A stretch of 56,860 nt of DNA from Deltaproteobacteria bacterium (GCA_020062745.1 JAGUVT010000068.1:1-56860), one strand, 5' to 3'. Counted from the stretch's first letter, positions 1-8,481 are shown. The notes: generated by a model from the sequence alone, not told the origin. Made by a program: numbers and translations.

Positions 1-90
1 ACAATAAGCTAAAATATAATAGATATGTTGAGATGATAATGTATAAGTTAGTTAGCTGGTTGAGAAATTGAGTTCCAAGAAATAAAATAT

Positions 91-139
91 AGCTGCCATT
101 TGCCGGTTTAACTACCAAAAGTGGCGGCTATTCTTTGTT
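91..139 (+). terminator. possible terminator of an upstream gene
   Basis: Imperfect hairpin (AGCTGCCA-TTTG pairing with CAAA-AG-TGGCGGCT) followed by a T-rich stretch, just before the ferredoxin Shine-Dalgarno. It could end a transcript entering from the left. A TATAAT hexamer at 15-20 could be a -10 box whose -35 lies outside the window. The stem has bulges, so this is tentative. Confidence 0.35.
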
Positions 140-169
140 AAAAAACGTAAGGGGGAGGAGAGCAGGCAT

Positions 170-358
170 ATGTACGTGGTCACAATCGATGTCGAAAAGT
201 GTCAGGGTTGTGGTGAATGTGCTGATAACTGTCCGGCTTCTATTCTTGAAGTAGTGGACGGCAAGGCACAGATGACAGGGGATCCGGCTGATTGCTTGGG
301 TTGCGAGACTTGTGTGGCCTCTTGCGAGCATGACGCAATTACCGTGAGCGAATCGTAG
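170..358 (+). CDS. 2[4Fe-4S] ferredoxin, Dsr-associated
   Basis: A 62-residue protein with two classic CxxCxxCxxxC clusters (Cys 11/14/17/21 and Cys 42/45/48/52), the usual layout of a bacterial 2[4Fe-4S] ferredoxin, nearly all of which is cluster-binding. It is a cytoplasmic low-potential electron carrier. The ATG sits behind a strong GGGGGAGGAG site. It lies directly upstream of dsrM-dsrK, and small ferredoxins occur in this place in Gram-positive dsr loci, so it probably serves sulfite reductase or DsrMK. That specific partner is inferred from position only. Confidence 0.85.
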   Translation: MYVVTIDVEKCQGCGECADNCPASILEVVDGKAQMTGDPADCLGCETCVASCEHDAITVSES

Positions 359-462
359 AGTAAAAAGCCGCTGGTAAATAAAGGGGTGAGGATTGAGAGA
401 ACAAATAAACGAGGCTGTTTTAAATAACTTTGGGTAGTATCCCAAAGGAGGTGTATGCTTTA

Positions 463-1269
463 GTGACATTTTTTATCGGGCAGGTATTACCGTATGTTAC
501 GGTGGTAATCTTTACTTTGGGTATCCTGTACCGCCTCTGGCGTTGGGCTATGGCGCGCATTGTACACAATATCACCCTGTCTCCATTCCCGCAGTCAAAT
601 GCTCAGGTAGCCGGGATTTATGCCGGTGAGATCGTCTTGTTTCGCAATGTTTTTCTCTTCGATAAGGGTCTTTGGATTGGCGCCTGGCCGATGCACGTAG
701 CTTTGGGGTCGGTTATCGGCGGGCATGTGGTCGGTATTTACTTTTTAGGCAAGCAATTTACTTACATCGGCTTATCCGAGCACTTGAGCGAGCAGATGTC
801 GGCTCTTTTGGGGACGGTCTTCGGGCTGATCATGTTTGCCGGCTTGTTATACCTGTTATATCGTCGCCTGGCTATTGACTCGGTACGGAAAATCTCCGTG
901 CCCGGTGATTACCTGCACCTATTGCTTCTGCTGGGTATTGTTTCGGTGGGGAATTTTATGCGGCTGTTCCCGGCTTATGGGCTGGAATACGGGCCGGCCA
1001 GGGAATACATTACGGGGCTGGTTACTCTTCATCCCGTACCAATACCGGATAACCCGTTGTTTATTATCCATTTCCTGCTGGTGCAAGTGTTGCTGATAGT
1101 CTTTCCGTTCAGCAAGTTAATGCATCTCTTCGGCATGTTTGCCAACCGGTGGATTATGAACCGGGTGTACCTTGATCCGGCTCCGGGTCTGCCTGGCGTG
1201 GATCTTTCCAAAGGCGTGCCGGTTGTCAGGGCCGTTTCGGAGGGGGGTGTAACCAGTGCCGGAGTATAA
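463..1269 (+). CDS. dsrM: DsrM-like membrane cytochrome b subunit (nitrate reductase gamma family)
   Basis: Predicted integral membrane protein of 268 residues with about five to six hydrophobic helices, of the NarI/DsrM family. DsrM binds heme b and passes electrons between menaquinol and the iron-sulfur partner DsrK. I start it at GTG 463, about 11 bases after AAAGGAGG at 444-451. An in-frame TTG at 430 lies upstream of that site and is less likely. Its end overlaps the start of dsrK by 14 bases, so the two are translationally coupled. No dsrJ, dsrO or dsrP follows, which fits the two-gene DsrMK form of Gram-positive sulfate reducers and their relatives. Confidence 0.85.
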   Translation: MTFFIGQVLPYVTVVIFTLGILYRLWRWAMARIVHNITLSPFPQSNAQVAGIYAGEIVLFRNVFLFDKGLWIGAWPMHVALGSVIGGHVVGIYFLGKQFTYIGLSEHLSEQMSALLGTVFGLIMFAGLLYLLYRRLAIDSVRKISVPGDYLHLLLLLGIVSVGNFMRLFPAYGLEYGPAREYITGLVTLHPVPIPDNPLFIIHFLLVQVLLIVFPFSKLMHLFGMFANRWIMNRVYLDPAPGLPGVDLSKGVPVVRAVSEGGVTSAGV

Positions 1270-2638
1270 AGGCATGAAGCAGGCCGTTAGGGCTTCAGAA
1301 GAAGACTTGAGAAAAATTCATATGATTCCCGTGCCTGATGACCAAAAAGCAGATGAAGCCCTAAAGTACCTGGATGAAATGCGCAAGAAGTTCCGCTCTT
1401 TTGTTACGGCCATGGAATCCTGCGTCAAGTGTGGATTGTGCGCCGAAAATTGCCATACCTACCTGGGTACCCGTGACCCTAATAACATCCCGGCCGGCCG
1501 CGCCGACCTCGTGCGTAAGATTTACCGCCGTTATTTTACGCCTGAAGGGCGCTGGTTTGGTAAACTGGTGGGGGCCGAAGATATCAGCCTGGATGTTATC
1601 GAAGAGTGGTACACTTACTTTTACCAGTGCAACGAGTGCCGCCGTTGTGCAGTGGTCTGTCCTTTCGGACTCGATACCTGCGAAGTGACCATGGTCATGC
1701 GGCAGATCCTGCACTGGCTGGGCATGGTGCCCAAGCTGCACGCTCACGTGGGACACGCTATGGAACTGACCGGGAACCACACCGGCTTACCCAAGCCGGG
1801 GCTGGTGGATACCCTGGAGTTCCTTTCGGAAGAAATAAAAGACGAGTTCGGAGTAGATGTTCCCTTTCCGGTGGATAAGCCGGATTCCGACATTCTATAT
1901 ATTCCGTCGTCAGCCGACTTTTTGTTGAATCCCTATACTTTGATGGGAGCGGCCATGTTCTTTCATTATATCGGGGCGAACTGGACCATACCCAGCACCA
2001 TGGCCGAAGCCGGCAATTTCGGCCTTTTGTTTGACCAGCAGGCGACGCAGCGGGGCAATGTGATGCGCCTTTTGGACGCTGCTGAAAAACTGGGTGTTAA
2101 AAAGATTGTCTGGGGTGAGTGCGGCCATGGCTGGCGTGCCGCCAAGATGTATATCCCAACCCTGGCCGACCGGCCGGTGCGGTGGCCGATAACCCACTTG
2201 CATGATGAAACGTCTTACTATGTCCAGACCGGGCAGTTGAAGCTGGATCCCGGTAAGAACAATCGCCCGGTTACCCTGCACGATCCTTGTAATTACGGCC
2301 GGGCCTGCGGTTTGGCCGAAAACCTCAGAATCACCTTAAACGCCTGTGTCCCGGACTTTCGTGAGATGACGCTGAACCGGGAGAAAAACTTCTGCTGCGG
2401 CGGGGGGTCGGCTATTCTTTTTGACGATCCGGAAATGTACCAGCTCCGCATCAAATTCTCCCAGAAAAAAGCCGACCAGGTGCGGGAAACCGGGGTGGGC
2501 AACAACGGCGACGGCGTCTTGTGCGCTCCTTGTTCCATCTGCAAAGCCCAGCTCTACCCAATGGTGGAAGAGCATAAGCTAGGGGTAGAGGTAAAGGGTT
2601 TAATCGATCTTTTAGGCCGGGCGCTGGTCTGGAATTAG
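1256..2638 (+). CDS. dsrK: DsrK-like iron-sulfur heterodisulfide reductase family protein
   Basis: A 460-residue HdrD-like protein. Two N-terminal [4Fe-4S] motifs are visible (Cys 56/59/62/66 and Cys 125/128/131/135). They are followed by two CCG-type domains, with HDPCNYGR and NFCCGGGSA near residues 342-382 and CAPCSIC near the C-terminus. In the known DsrMK complex this cytoplasmic subunit acts on the DsrC disulfide or trisulfide using quinol electrons delivered by DsrM. The GTG start at 1256 lies inside the end of dsrM after a G-rich Shine-Dalgarno. The dsrC substrate gene is the next gene downstream, which supports the assignment. Confidence 0.9.
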   Translation: MPEYKGMKQAVRASEEDLRKIHMIPVPDDQKADEALKYLDEMRKKFRSFVTAMESCVKCGLCAENCHTYLGTRDPNNIPAGRADLVRKIYRRYFTPEGRWFGKLVGAEDISLDVIEEWYTYFYQCNECRRCAVVCPFGLDTCEVTMVMRQILHWLGMVPKLHAHVGHAMELTGNHTGLPKPGLVDTLEFLSEEIKDEFGVDVPFPVDKPDSDILYIPSSADFLLNPYTLMGAAMFFHYIGANWTIPSTMAEAGNFGLLFDQQATQRGNVMRLLDAAEKLGVKKIVWGECGHGWRAAKMYIPTLADRPVRWPITHLHDETSYYVQTGQLKLDPGKNNRPVTLHDPCNYGRACGLAENLRITLNACVPDFREMTLNREKNFCCGGGSAILFDDPEMYQLRIKFSQKKADQVRETGVGNNGDGVLCAPCSICKAQLYPMVEEHKLGVEVKGLIDLLGRALVWN

Positions 2639-2643
2639 TACGG

Positions 2644-2672
2644 TTGACTAACCGGCTTGAAGGTGATATATT
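2644..2672 (+). promoter_or_regulatory. sigma-A-type promoter for dsrC
   Basis: TTGACT, a 17-base spacer and TATATT lie in the dsrK-dsrC gap, about 77 bases before the dsrC start. This would let dsrC be made at a different level from the DsrMK membrane complex, as expected for a soluble sulfur carrier needed in excess. It is a sequence match only. Confidence 0.55.
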
Positions 2673-2748
2673 TTTAAAAACAGGAGTCAGCCTTTCCTTT
2701 GGAGAGGGGAAGCAGTATTTAATTTAAAATTTCGGAGGTGTATTTAAA

Positions 2749-3066
2749 TTGCCAACTATGCAAGTTGGAAACGTGACTATTGAACTGGATGAGGATGGGT
2801 TTATTGTTGATCCCGATTTGTGGAGTGAAGAATTAGCCAAGGTTTTTGCTACTTCTGAGGGCATCAGCGAACTGACCGATGACCACTGGAAGGTGATCAA
2901 TTACCTGAGGGACTACTATAAGCAGTTCCAGATTGCCCCGATGATCAGGAAATTGTGCAAAGAAACCGGCTGCAGCTTAAAGTACATTTATGAATTGTTC
3001 CCGAGCGGTCCGGCTAAAGGTGCCTGCAAGCTGGCTGGTTTGCCCAAGCCGACCGGGTGTGTATAA
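2749..3066 (+). CDS. dsrC: DsrC sulfur carrier (DsrC/TusE family)
   Basis: A 105-residue protein ending GACKLAGLPKPTGCV. Cys93 and the penultimate Cys104 are eleven residues apart, the spacing of the two redox cysteines on the swinging C-terminal arm of true DsrC. TusE-type proteins keep only the last one. DsrC takes sulfur from sulfite reductase as a trisulfide and is reduced by DsrMK. The start is TTG 2749, ten bases after CGGAGGTG; the ATG at 2758 is too far from that site. The gene has its own likely promoter and adjoins dsrMK. Confidence 0.93.
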   Translation: MPTMQVGNVTIELDEDGFIVDPDLWSEELAKVFATSEGISELTDDHWKVINYLRDYYKQFQIAPMIRKLCKETGCSLKYIYELFPSGPAKGACKLAGLPKPTGCV

Positions 3067-3175
3067 AAGAAATTAAAAAGTGAAATATTGAATCTGTAAT
3101 GGCGGGCACATCCTGTTAAGCGTTTAAAGGCTTTACCGGGCTGTGTCCTTCATTTTGGGAGAGGGTATAAAAGGC

Positions 3176-4597
3176 ATGGAGGAAAAATGCAGGATTTCGC
3201 GGCTGGTTGTCGCGGCCCCGCACGGCCGCTCCGGGAAAACAGTGGTTTCGGTGGGGCTCATGGCTGCTTTTACCGCCCGGGGAATGACGGTCCAGGCATT
3301 TAAAAAAGGACCTGATTACATCGACCCGAGCTGGCTGACCGTAGTTACCGGCAGGCAGTGCCGTAACCTGGACAGTTTTTTAATGAGCCGGGAAGCTTTG
3401 CGGGAATCTTTTGTAAAACATGCCGGGAATGCCGATATCGGTATTATAGAAGGGGCAATGGGGCTTTATGACGGCGTGGACCTGGAAGGAAGCGGAAGCA
3501 CTGCGGAGATAGCCAAAGCCGTTCAAACGCCGGTGTTGCTGGTGGTTGACGCTACCCGCATGACCCGCAGCGCGGCGGCCATGGTAATGGGTTTCCAGCA
3601 TTTCGACCGGGCGGTCCGGATTGCCGGGGTTATCTTAAACAAAGTGGCCCGCAGCAGGCACGAAGCCATGCTGCGGTCGGCAGTCGAGCGGTACTGCGGC
3701 GTGCCTGTTCTCGGGGCTTTGCCCAAAGACAAAATGTATAATATTCCCGACCGGCACCTGGGACTTGTTCCGGCTGCCGAAAACGAACTTTTGCAGCAGG
3801 CGGTGGATAGGCTCGGCGAGGCTGCCGCGGCTTATTTCGATCTGGACCGGATAATGGCTATGGCCGGTTCAGGCGAACCGCTTTTCGTGACCGGCGGGGA
3901 AGCACCGGCGCCGGTTCGGTTAGAAGAAAAGAAAAATGTCGTAAAAAGCGCAAAGCCGCTGATTGGCGTGTTTTGGGACCGGGCTTTTACCTTTTATTAT
4001 CCGGAAAATTTAGAAGCCCTGGTTGCTGCCGGAGCGGACCTGGTGGCGGTTGACTCCCTTTGCGACCGGGTCCTGCCGGATGTAGACGCCCTTTATATCG
4101 GCGGCGGGTTCCCCGAGGTTTTTGCTTCCGAACTGGAAGCCAACAGCGGCTTGCGTGCTGCGGTACGGGAAAAAGTAAAGGAAGGACTGCCGGTTTATGC
4201 CGAGTGCGGCGGGCTGATGTACCTGGGCCGAAAAATAGTCTGGCACGAGCGCTCTTTTGCCATGACCGGGGCGCTGCCTTTTGCGGTAGAAATGGTGGAT
4301 AAACCCCAGGGCCACGGCTATATGGTGTCGGAGGTAGTTAAGAGCAATCCCTTTTTTAAACCTGGGGAAGTAATTAAAGGACACGAATTTCATCACTCCA
4401 GGGTGGTTGACCTGGCCTGCGGCGAAGTGGATTTTGTTTTTCAGGTTCAGCGGGGCTGGGGAGTAGATGGCCGGAGGGACGGACTGGTTTATAAAAATGT
4501 TCTGGCTACATATAATCATTTGCATGCCATTTCAGTTCCGGCCTGGGCGGGTGCCATGGTTGACCGGGCCGACCGATACAGAGCTGGAAATCGCTGA
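3176..4597 (+). CDS. cbiA: cobyrinate a,c-diamide synthase family amidase (CbiA/DsrN type)
   Basis: A 473-residue ATP-dependent glutamine amidotransferase. The N-terminal part has a P-loop-like APHGRSGKT motif (residues about 14-22). The C-terminal class I GATase half has a YAECGG nucleophile near Cys344 and a late GHEFHHS motif. CbiA enzymes amidate the a and c side chains of cobyrinic acid. In dsr clusters the homologue DsrN amidates siroheme to the sulfite reductase cofactor, and the location behind dsrC favours that role. The start is ATG 3176 after GGGAGAGGG, not the upstream in-frame GTG at 3143. A corrinoid role is not excluded. Confidence 0.85.
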   Translation: MEEKCRISRLVVAAPHGRSGKTVVSVGLMAAFTARGMTVQAFKKGPDYIDPSWLTVVTGRQCRNLDSFLMSREALRESFVKHAGNADIGIIEGAMGLYDGVDLEGSGSTAEIAKAVQTPVLLVVDATRMTRSAAAMVMGFQHFDRAVRIAGVILNKVARSRHEAMLRSAVERYCGVPVLGALPKDKMYNIPDRHLGLVPAAENELLQQAVDRLGEAAAAYFDLDRIMAMAGSGEPLFVTGGEAPAPVRLEEKKNVVKSAKPLIGVFWDRAFTFYYPENLEALVAAGADLVAVDSLCDRVLPDVDALYIGGGFPEVFASELEANSGLRAAVREKVKEGLPVYAECGGLMYLGRKIVWHERSFAMTGALPFAVEMVDKPQGHGYMVSEVVKSNPFFKPGEVIKGHEFHHSRVVDLACGEVDFVFQVQRGWGVDGRRDGLVYKNVLATYNHLHAISVPAWAGAMVDRADRYRAGNR

Positions 4598-4610
4598 ACT
4601 GCCCCCATGT

Positions 4611-4721
4611 GTCATTGCAAGCAAAGCGAAGCAATCTCATACTCGCGCACGTTGCATTTGAGATTGCTTCGTTGCTGCCCGCCACGCTTCGCTCGCGGCT
4701 TCGGCTCATTCTCGCAATGAC
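4611..4721. repeat. REP/MITE-like palindromic element, copy 1
   Basis: About 111 bp bounded by GTCATTGC and GCAATGAC inverted ends, with an inner inverted pair GAAGCAATCTC / GAGATTGCTTCG and a GC-rich centre. A related element lies at 23939-24031, and half copies at 29415 and 56777. It has no coding capacity and sits between cbiA and sleB, so an open frame that runs through it into sleB is not a real gene extension. Confidence 0.7.
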
Positions 4722-4863
4722 GCAAACCTTATATACTGCCACTGCCGGGAACAGGGGCGGTTTTTTTGTTTATATACTAAAAAACAGCAGCCTGTCCGTC
4801 TTGCACATAAATGTTGATGTTTGGGAAAAGATATTTATTAAAAAAGCAGAGGCGGTGACTTCT

Positions 4864-5562
4864 TTGCCCGGCAGGCTGTTTGGAAAAATAGTTTTTTTTG
4901 GAATACTTATTTTTGTGGTAACATTTGCTTTTTATTCCGACCGCCAGGCCGGCACCCAAGCCCCGGTTCTCTACTGGGGAAGCACGGGGGATTATGTTTA
5001 CCAGGCGCAGCAACGGCTGAGCCAGTGGGGTTATTATACCGGCTGGCCTGACGGCGTGTATGGTTTTGAAACCTGGCGGGCCGTGCGTGACTTTCAGTTG
5101 AATAACGGCCTGGAGCCGGACGGGGTTATAGGCCGGCTTACCTGGGAGGCGTTGGGACTGTGGGTGCCGGAGAACTCTTATCCGTCCGTATCAAGAGGAG
5201 CAGCCACCGATCGTGACAGTGTCTTCCTGCTGGCACAGGTAATTGAAGGGGAAGCTGCCGATGAGCCGCTTGTCGGTAAAGTTGCCGTAGGGGCGGTAAT
5301 TTTGAACCGTACCCAAAACGCTTCTTTTCCCCGCACCATCAGTGAAGTGGTGTTCCAGCCGGATGCTTTTCAGGTGGTCAGCAACGGTGAGATCAATCGC
5401 CCGGTAAGCGAGGAATCCGTCCAGGCGGCGCAAATGGCCCTGGCCGGTTACGATCCGACCGGAGGGGCGCTTTATTTCTGGAACCCGGTTACAGCGCTGA
5501 GCCCCTGGGTCTGGTCCCGGCAGATAATCACCCAAATCGGAAACCATGTCTTTGCCCGCTGA
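4864..5562 (+). CDS. sleB: spore cortex-lytic enzyme SleB-like cell wall hydrolase
   Basis: A 232-residue exported protein. It has an N-terminal hydrophobic signal or anchor segment (residues about 5-23), then a peptidoglycan-binding repeat (about 35-100, with GDYVYQAQQRL and PDGVYGFETW), then a Hydrolase_2/SleB catalytic domain (about 118-232, including the IEGEAADEP region). SleB is a lytic transglycosylase that degrades cortex during germination. I chose TTG 4864 with AGAGGCGG upstream; GTG 4855 is possible. The frame also stays open leftward into a repeat, which I discount. ypeB follows, as in other spore formers. Confidence 0.88.
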   Translation: MPGRLFGKIVFFGILIFVVTFAFYSDRQAGTQAPVLYWGSTGDYVYQAQQRLSQWGYYTGWPDGVYGFETWRAVRDFQLNNGLEPDGVIGRLTWEALGLWVPENSYPSVSRGAATDRDSVFLLAQVIEGEAADEPLVGKVAVGAVILNRTQNASFPRTISEVVFQPDAFQVVSNGEINRPVSEESVQAAQMALAGYDPTGGALYFWNPVTALSPWVWSRQIITQIGNHVFAR

Positions 5563-5683
5563 CCGGAAAAGAGGAGATTTTTTGCCATAGAGTTCACACA
5601 TGTTATTTTTTCTGTGTATCCCGTTTTTTTGGGGTTTTTGTGCCCTTTGCGGCTAAAACTTCTTAGCAAAAGGAGTGTTGTTC

Positions 5684-7048
5684 TTGCACCGGTTTATTTT
5701 GCCGTTGGTTCTGGGAGTGTTGATGGTTGTTGCGGCCGGCTTGTTTGGATATAGCCAGTACCAGGCGCGGCGCGGCCTGGAAACGCTTTTGGGTAATAAG
5801 TACCAACAGGCTTTTTACGATTTTATCGGTCAAGTGCAGAGCCTGGAAGTATTGTTTGCCAAAAGCATGGTGGCGGCAGACCCCCGCCAGAACGGGGCTT
5901 TGTTTATGGACATCAGGCAGCAGGCTTCCGCTGCGCAGGCGAGCCTGGTGCAACTGCCTCTGTCGGATATAACGGTTACGCGGACGGTAAAGTTTTTAAA
6001 CCAGGCCGGGGACTACGCCGATAGCCTGGCCCGGAAAACAAAAGAAGGAAGAGCGGTTGATGCCGGCGATTGGGAAACTCTTGACAGCCTGTACCGGCAG
6101 GCCGGCGACTTAAACCGTGAATTGCAGGGGATACAGGCCGTGATGACCACGGACGGTTCTTTTTTACGCGATCTGGTGCGGGAGGCCGGGCGAAAGCTCC
6201 GGAAACCGCCGGTTGAGCCTGCCCGGAGCGATTTTAAGGCCCTGGACAGGCAGATGCAGCATTATCCCGCTTTGATTTACGACGGTCCTTTTTCGGAGCA
6301 CCTGGAACTGCGGGAACCACGGGGTCTAAGCGGGCTGGCCGAGATCACTAAAGAGGAAGCGGGAAGAATCGCTCTGGAATTTCTGGACAAAAGGCCGGAT
6401 ATAACTTACCAGGTGCGGGTTGCCGGTACGAACGAGGGGACCATCCCCGCTTATAGAGTGGAGTTGGCGCCGGAAGGGGAACCGGGTACGGGAGAAGTGA
6501 TCATGGATGTTTCCCGGCGGGGCGGCAAAGTAACCTGGCTGATTTCTTCCCGCCTCACCGGTGAGGTTACCCTGGACATCGAGCAGGCCAAAACAAAAGC
6601 CGGGCGGTTTTTGCAGGAGCGGGGCTACAAAAACATGCAGGCCACCTACTTTCTGCGCCATGGTGATGCCGTAACCTTCAACTTTGCCGCTACGCAGGAC
6701 GGGGCGGTAATTTACCCCGACCTGGTGAAGGTAACCGTGGCCCTGGACAACGGTGAGACAACCGGGGTGGAAGCCACCGGCTACCTGATGTCGCATCAAA
6801 AGCGGGCTTTGCCCAAACCGAAGCTAACCTTGAAACAGGCCCGCGCCCTTTTAAATCCCCGCCTGGCGGCTGAAGGCGGCCGCCTGGCCGTCATTCCCAC
6901 CGGCCCGGCCGGGGAAGAAAAATTAACCTATGAATTCAAAGGAAAGCTGGGCGACGACACCTACCTCGTTTACATCAACGCCCTTAACGGGCGGGAAGAA
7001 AAGATCCTCAAGCTGATTGAAACCCCCGCCGGCACCCTCACCATGTAG
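5684..7048 (+). CDS. ypeB: germination protein YpeB
   Basis: A 454-residue protein with one N-terminal membrane anchor (residues about 3-20), a helical N-terminal domain, and C-terminal PepSY-type repeats (roughly residues 210-440). YpeB is needed to place and stabilise SleB at the spore cortex, and its location directly after sleB is the conserved arrangement. The start is TTG 5684, eight bases after AAGGAG; upstream GTG and TTG codons overlap that site. Expression in the forespore would be expected from the family, but I see no convincing sigma-G promoter. Confidence 0.88.
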   Translation: MHRFILPLVLGVLMVVAAGLFGYSQYQARRGLETLLGNKYQQAFYDFIGQVQSLEVLFAKSMVAADPRQNGALFMDIRQQASAAQASLVQLPLSDITVTRTVKFLNQAGDYADSLARKTKEGRAVDAGDWETLDSLYRQAGDLNRELQGIQAVMTTDGSFLRDLVREAGRKLRKPPVEPARSDFKALDRQMQHYPALIYDGPFSEHLELREPRGLSGLAEITKEEAGRIALEFLDKRPDITYQVRVAGTNEGTIPAYRVELAPEGEPGTGEVIMDVSRRGGKVTWLISSRLTGEVTLDIEQAKTKAGRFLQERGYKNMQATYFLRHGDAVTFNFAATQDGAVIYPDLVKVTVALDNGETTGVEATGYLMSHQKRALPKPKLTLKQARALLNPRLAAEGGRLAVIPTGPAGEEKLTYEFKGKLGDDTYLVYINALNGREEKILKLIETPAGTLTM

Positions 7049-7204
7049 TTTTAAGGTAAAGAAAGGGTTGCTTTTTTGACTCTTCGGATTTAGAATAATG
7101 ACTAATGAAGAACTCATGGTAAGGATAGAAAAAAGGAAATGACATGCACCCTGTGATTCCTCCCCTGGGAAGGACTACAGTAATTCAGATTAGTTTTTAT
7201 TTGC

Positions 7205-7295
7205 GTCCGGCAAATCAAGTTGCCGGGCGAGGGTTGAAACATAGTTATTATACTAAGTGTAGCATTCGGCCTCCGGGCCGGATGAGGGTTGAAAC
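7205..7295 (+). repeat. two hairpin + GAGGGTTGAAAC units (CRISPR-repeat-like)
   Basis: Two stem-loops (7205-7228 and 7264-7283) with different stem sequences are each followed at once by the same twelve bases GAGGGTTGAAAC (7229-7240 and 7284-7295). The tails are 55 bases apart. A hairpin followed by GTTGAAAC is the shape of a Cas6-processed CRISPR repeat, but the two repeats differ, there is no further unit and no cas gene nearby. They may be relic repeats or a different structured element. Confidence 0.4.
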
Positions 7296-7469
7296 TATTC
7301 GATGATAATTCCGGAAACACAATACTTAATTCTGTTATTTATACAGTTCTCCGCCCGCCACAAGCTTTTTTAATTCAAAAGTGGTTACCTCAAAGCAGGC
7401 CGGCAAAGTAATCCTGATGCTAAATCAACAGCCTGCTTCGCTACCCACTGCCGGCGACCCCAGCTTGCA

Positions 7470-7553
7470 GTGACAAAACGGGTTTTTCAACGTCCCCATC
7501 AGTATTGCTATTTTTCAGGTTGCAGGATATTATTATAAGCAAAAGATATAAGT
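7470..7553 (+). repeat. promoter-bearing dispersed repeat, copy 1 (upstream of Rpn gene)
   Basis: This segment is nearly identical, in inverted orientation, to 49008-49080, and its right part also matches 53312-53368. It contains TTGCTA (7505-7510), a 17-base spacer and TATTAT (7528-7533), reading toward the Rpn gene 40 bases downstream. The left part (TGACAAAACGGGTTTTTC) resembles sequence next to the GTCATTG repeats. Confidence 0.65.
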
Positions 7554-7572
7554 TAGAAAGCCGGGTGTTGAT

Positions 7573-8481
7573 TTGTCCGCTTTAACAAATCCAATCGACC
7601 GCAGCTTAAAGGCGCTGGCCAGAAACTATCCGGCCACATTTGTAAGGCTCGCCCTGGGCAAATCCGAAAACAGGTTTTTTAACACAATTGAAAACCCGGA
7701 AATAAACATCCCGGAAAAAAGAGCGGACCTCGTCTACCAGATCGAACAGGAAGACGAAAAATACCTTTTGCACCTGGAATTCCAGCTTCATCACGAGAAA
7801 GATGTGCCGGAGCGGATGTTTAAATACAGCGCCTTTTTAACCGAAAGTTACCGCCTGCCTGTAATCCCGGCGGTAATTTACCTGGAGCGAAGGAACTACA
7901 GGCAACTGCCGTCTGAATATAGCGTGGAGCTCGATGGGAAGATAATGAGCAGGTTTACCTATCAAGCAATCAAATTGTGGGATTATAGTGAAGCCATAGC
8001 CGGGGGAGAATTAAAAGAACTGGCTCCCCTGCTGATCATGCTTGCGGAGGAAAAAAGCGCGGCCGTCCTGGCCAAAACCAGGCAGTTGATTTTAACGGCA
8101 GAAAACAAAAAATGGCAGGCAGACGCCTTGTCGGTAGCGGTAACGGTAGCGGAGCGGTACCTGGACCGGGAGTTTTTACTGCAATTTTTCAAGGAGGAGG
8201 TGGCCATTTTGAAGGAATCAAGTATAGTACAGGACTGGATAAACGAGGGCATACAGAAGGGTATGGAAAAGGGTATGGAAAAGGGTATGGAAAAGGGAAA
8301 AATTGAAACTTTACGTGAAGATATTCTGGAAATACTGGAAGAACGGTTTGATCTGGTTACAAGAGGAATCGACGAAAAGCTGCGGGAAACCGATAGCCCG
8401 GCAGTATTGAGATTTTTGCTTAAGAAGAGTGCTAAAGTAAACAGCATCGAAGAATTCCAAGAAGTCCTCAGGGCAGTTTAA
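7573..8481 (+). CDS. Rpn / PD-(D/E)XK nuclease family transposase-like protein
   Basis: A 302-residue protein of the recombination-promoting nuclease (Rpn, YhgA-like) family. The N-terminal half holds a PD-(D/E)XK-like core (RADLVYQIEQ and HLEFQ near residues 50-76). The C-terminal part is helical and includes a low-complexity run of three KGME units (about residues 231-242). Rpn proteins are DNA endonucleases linked to RecA-independent recombination; the role here is unknown. The start is TTG 7573 with only a weak Shine-Dalgarno. The gene stands alone and its promoter lies within a dispersed repeat, suggesting horizontal mobility. Confidence 0.75.
   Translation: MSALTNPIDRSLKALARNYPATFVRLALGKSENRFFNTIENPEINIPEKRADLVYQIEQEDEKYLLHLEFQLHHEKDVPERMFKYSAFLTESYRLPVIPAVIYLERRNYRQLPSEYSVELDGKIMSRFTYQAIKLWDYSEAIAGGELKELAPLLIMLAEEKSAAVLAKTRQLILTAENKKWQADALSVAVTVAERYLDREFLLQFFKEEVAILKESSIVQDWINEGIQKGMEKGMEKGMEKGKIETLREDILEILEERFDLVTRGIDEKLRETDSPAVLRFLLKKSAKVNSIEEFQEVLRAV
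8257..8300 (+). repeat. 12-bp tandem repeat inside the Rpn gene
   Basis: Three full copies and one partial copy of the 12-base unit GGGTATGGAAAA code for repeated Lys-Gly-Met-Glu. Because the unit is a multiple of three, copy-number change would alter a linker length without shifting the frame. Confidence 0.8.

Noticed and set aside
4609-4863. Upstream extension of the sleB frame to 4609
   Set aside because: It runs through the palindromic repeat at 4611-4721 and has no ribosome site; the SleB signal segment starts near 4864.
7205-7295. A true CRISPR array
   Set aside because: Only two unlike units 55 bases apart, no array of equal spacers and no cas genes in the window.
7114-7320. 68-codon minus-strand frame after ypeB
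   Set aside because: It covers the two hairpin repeats, so coding is unlikely.
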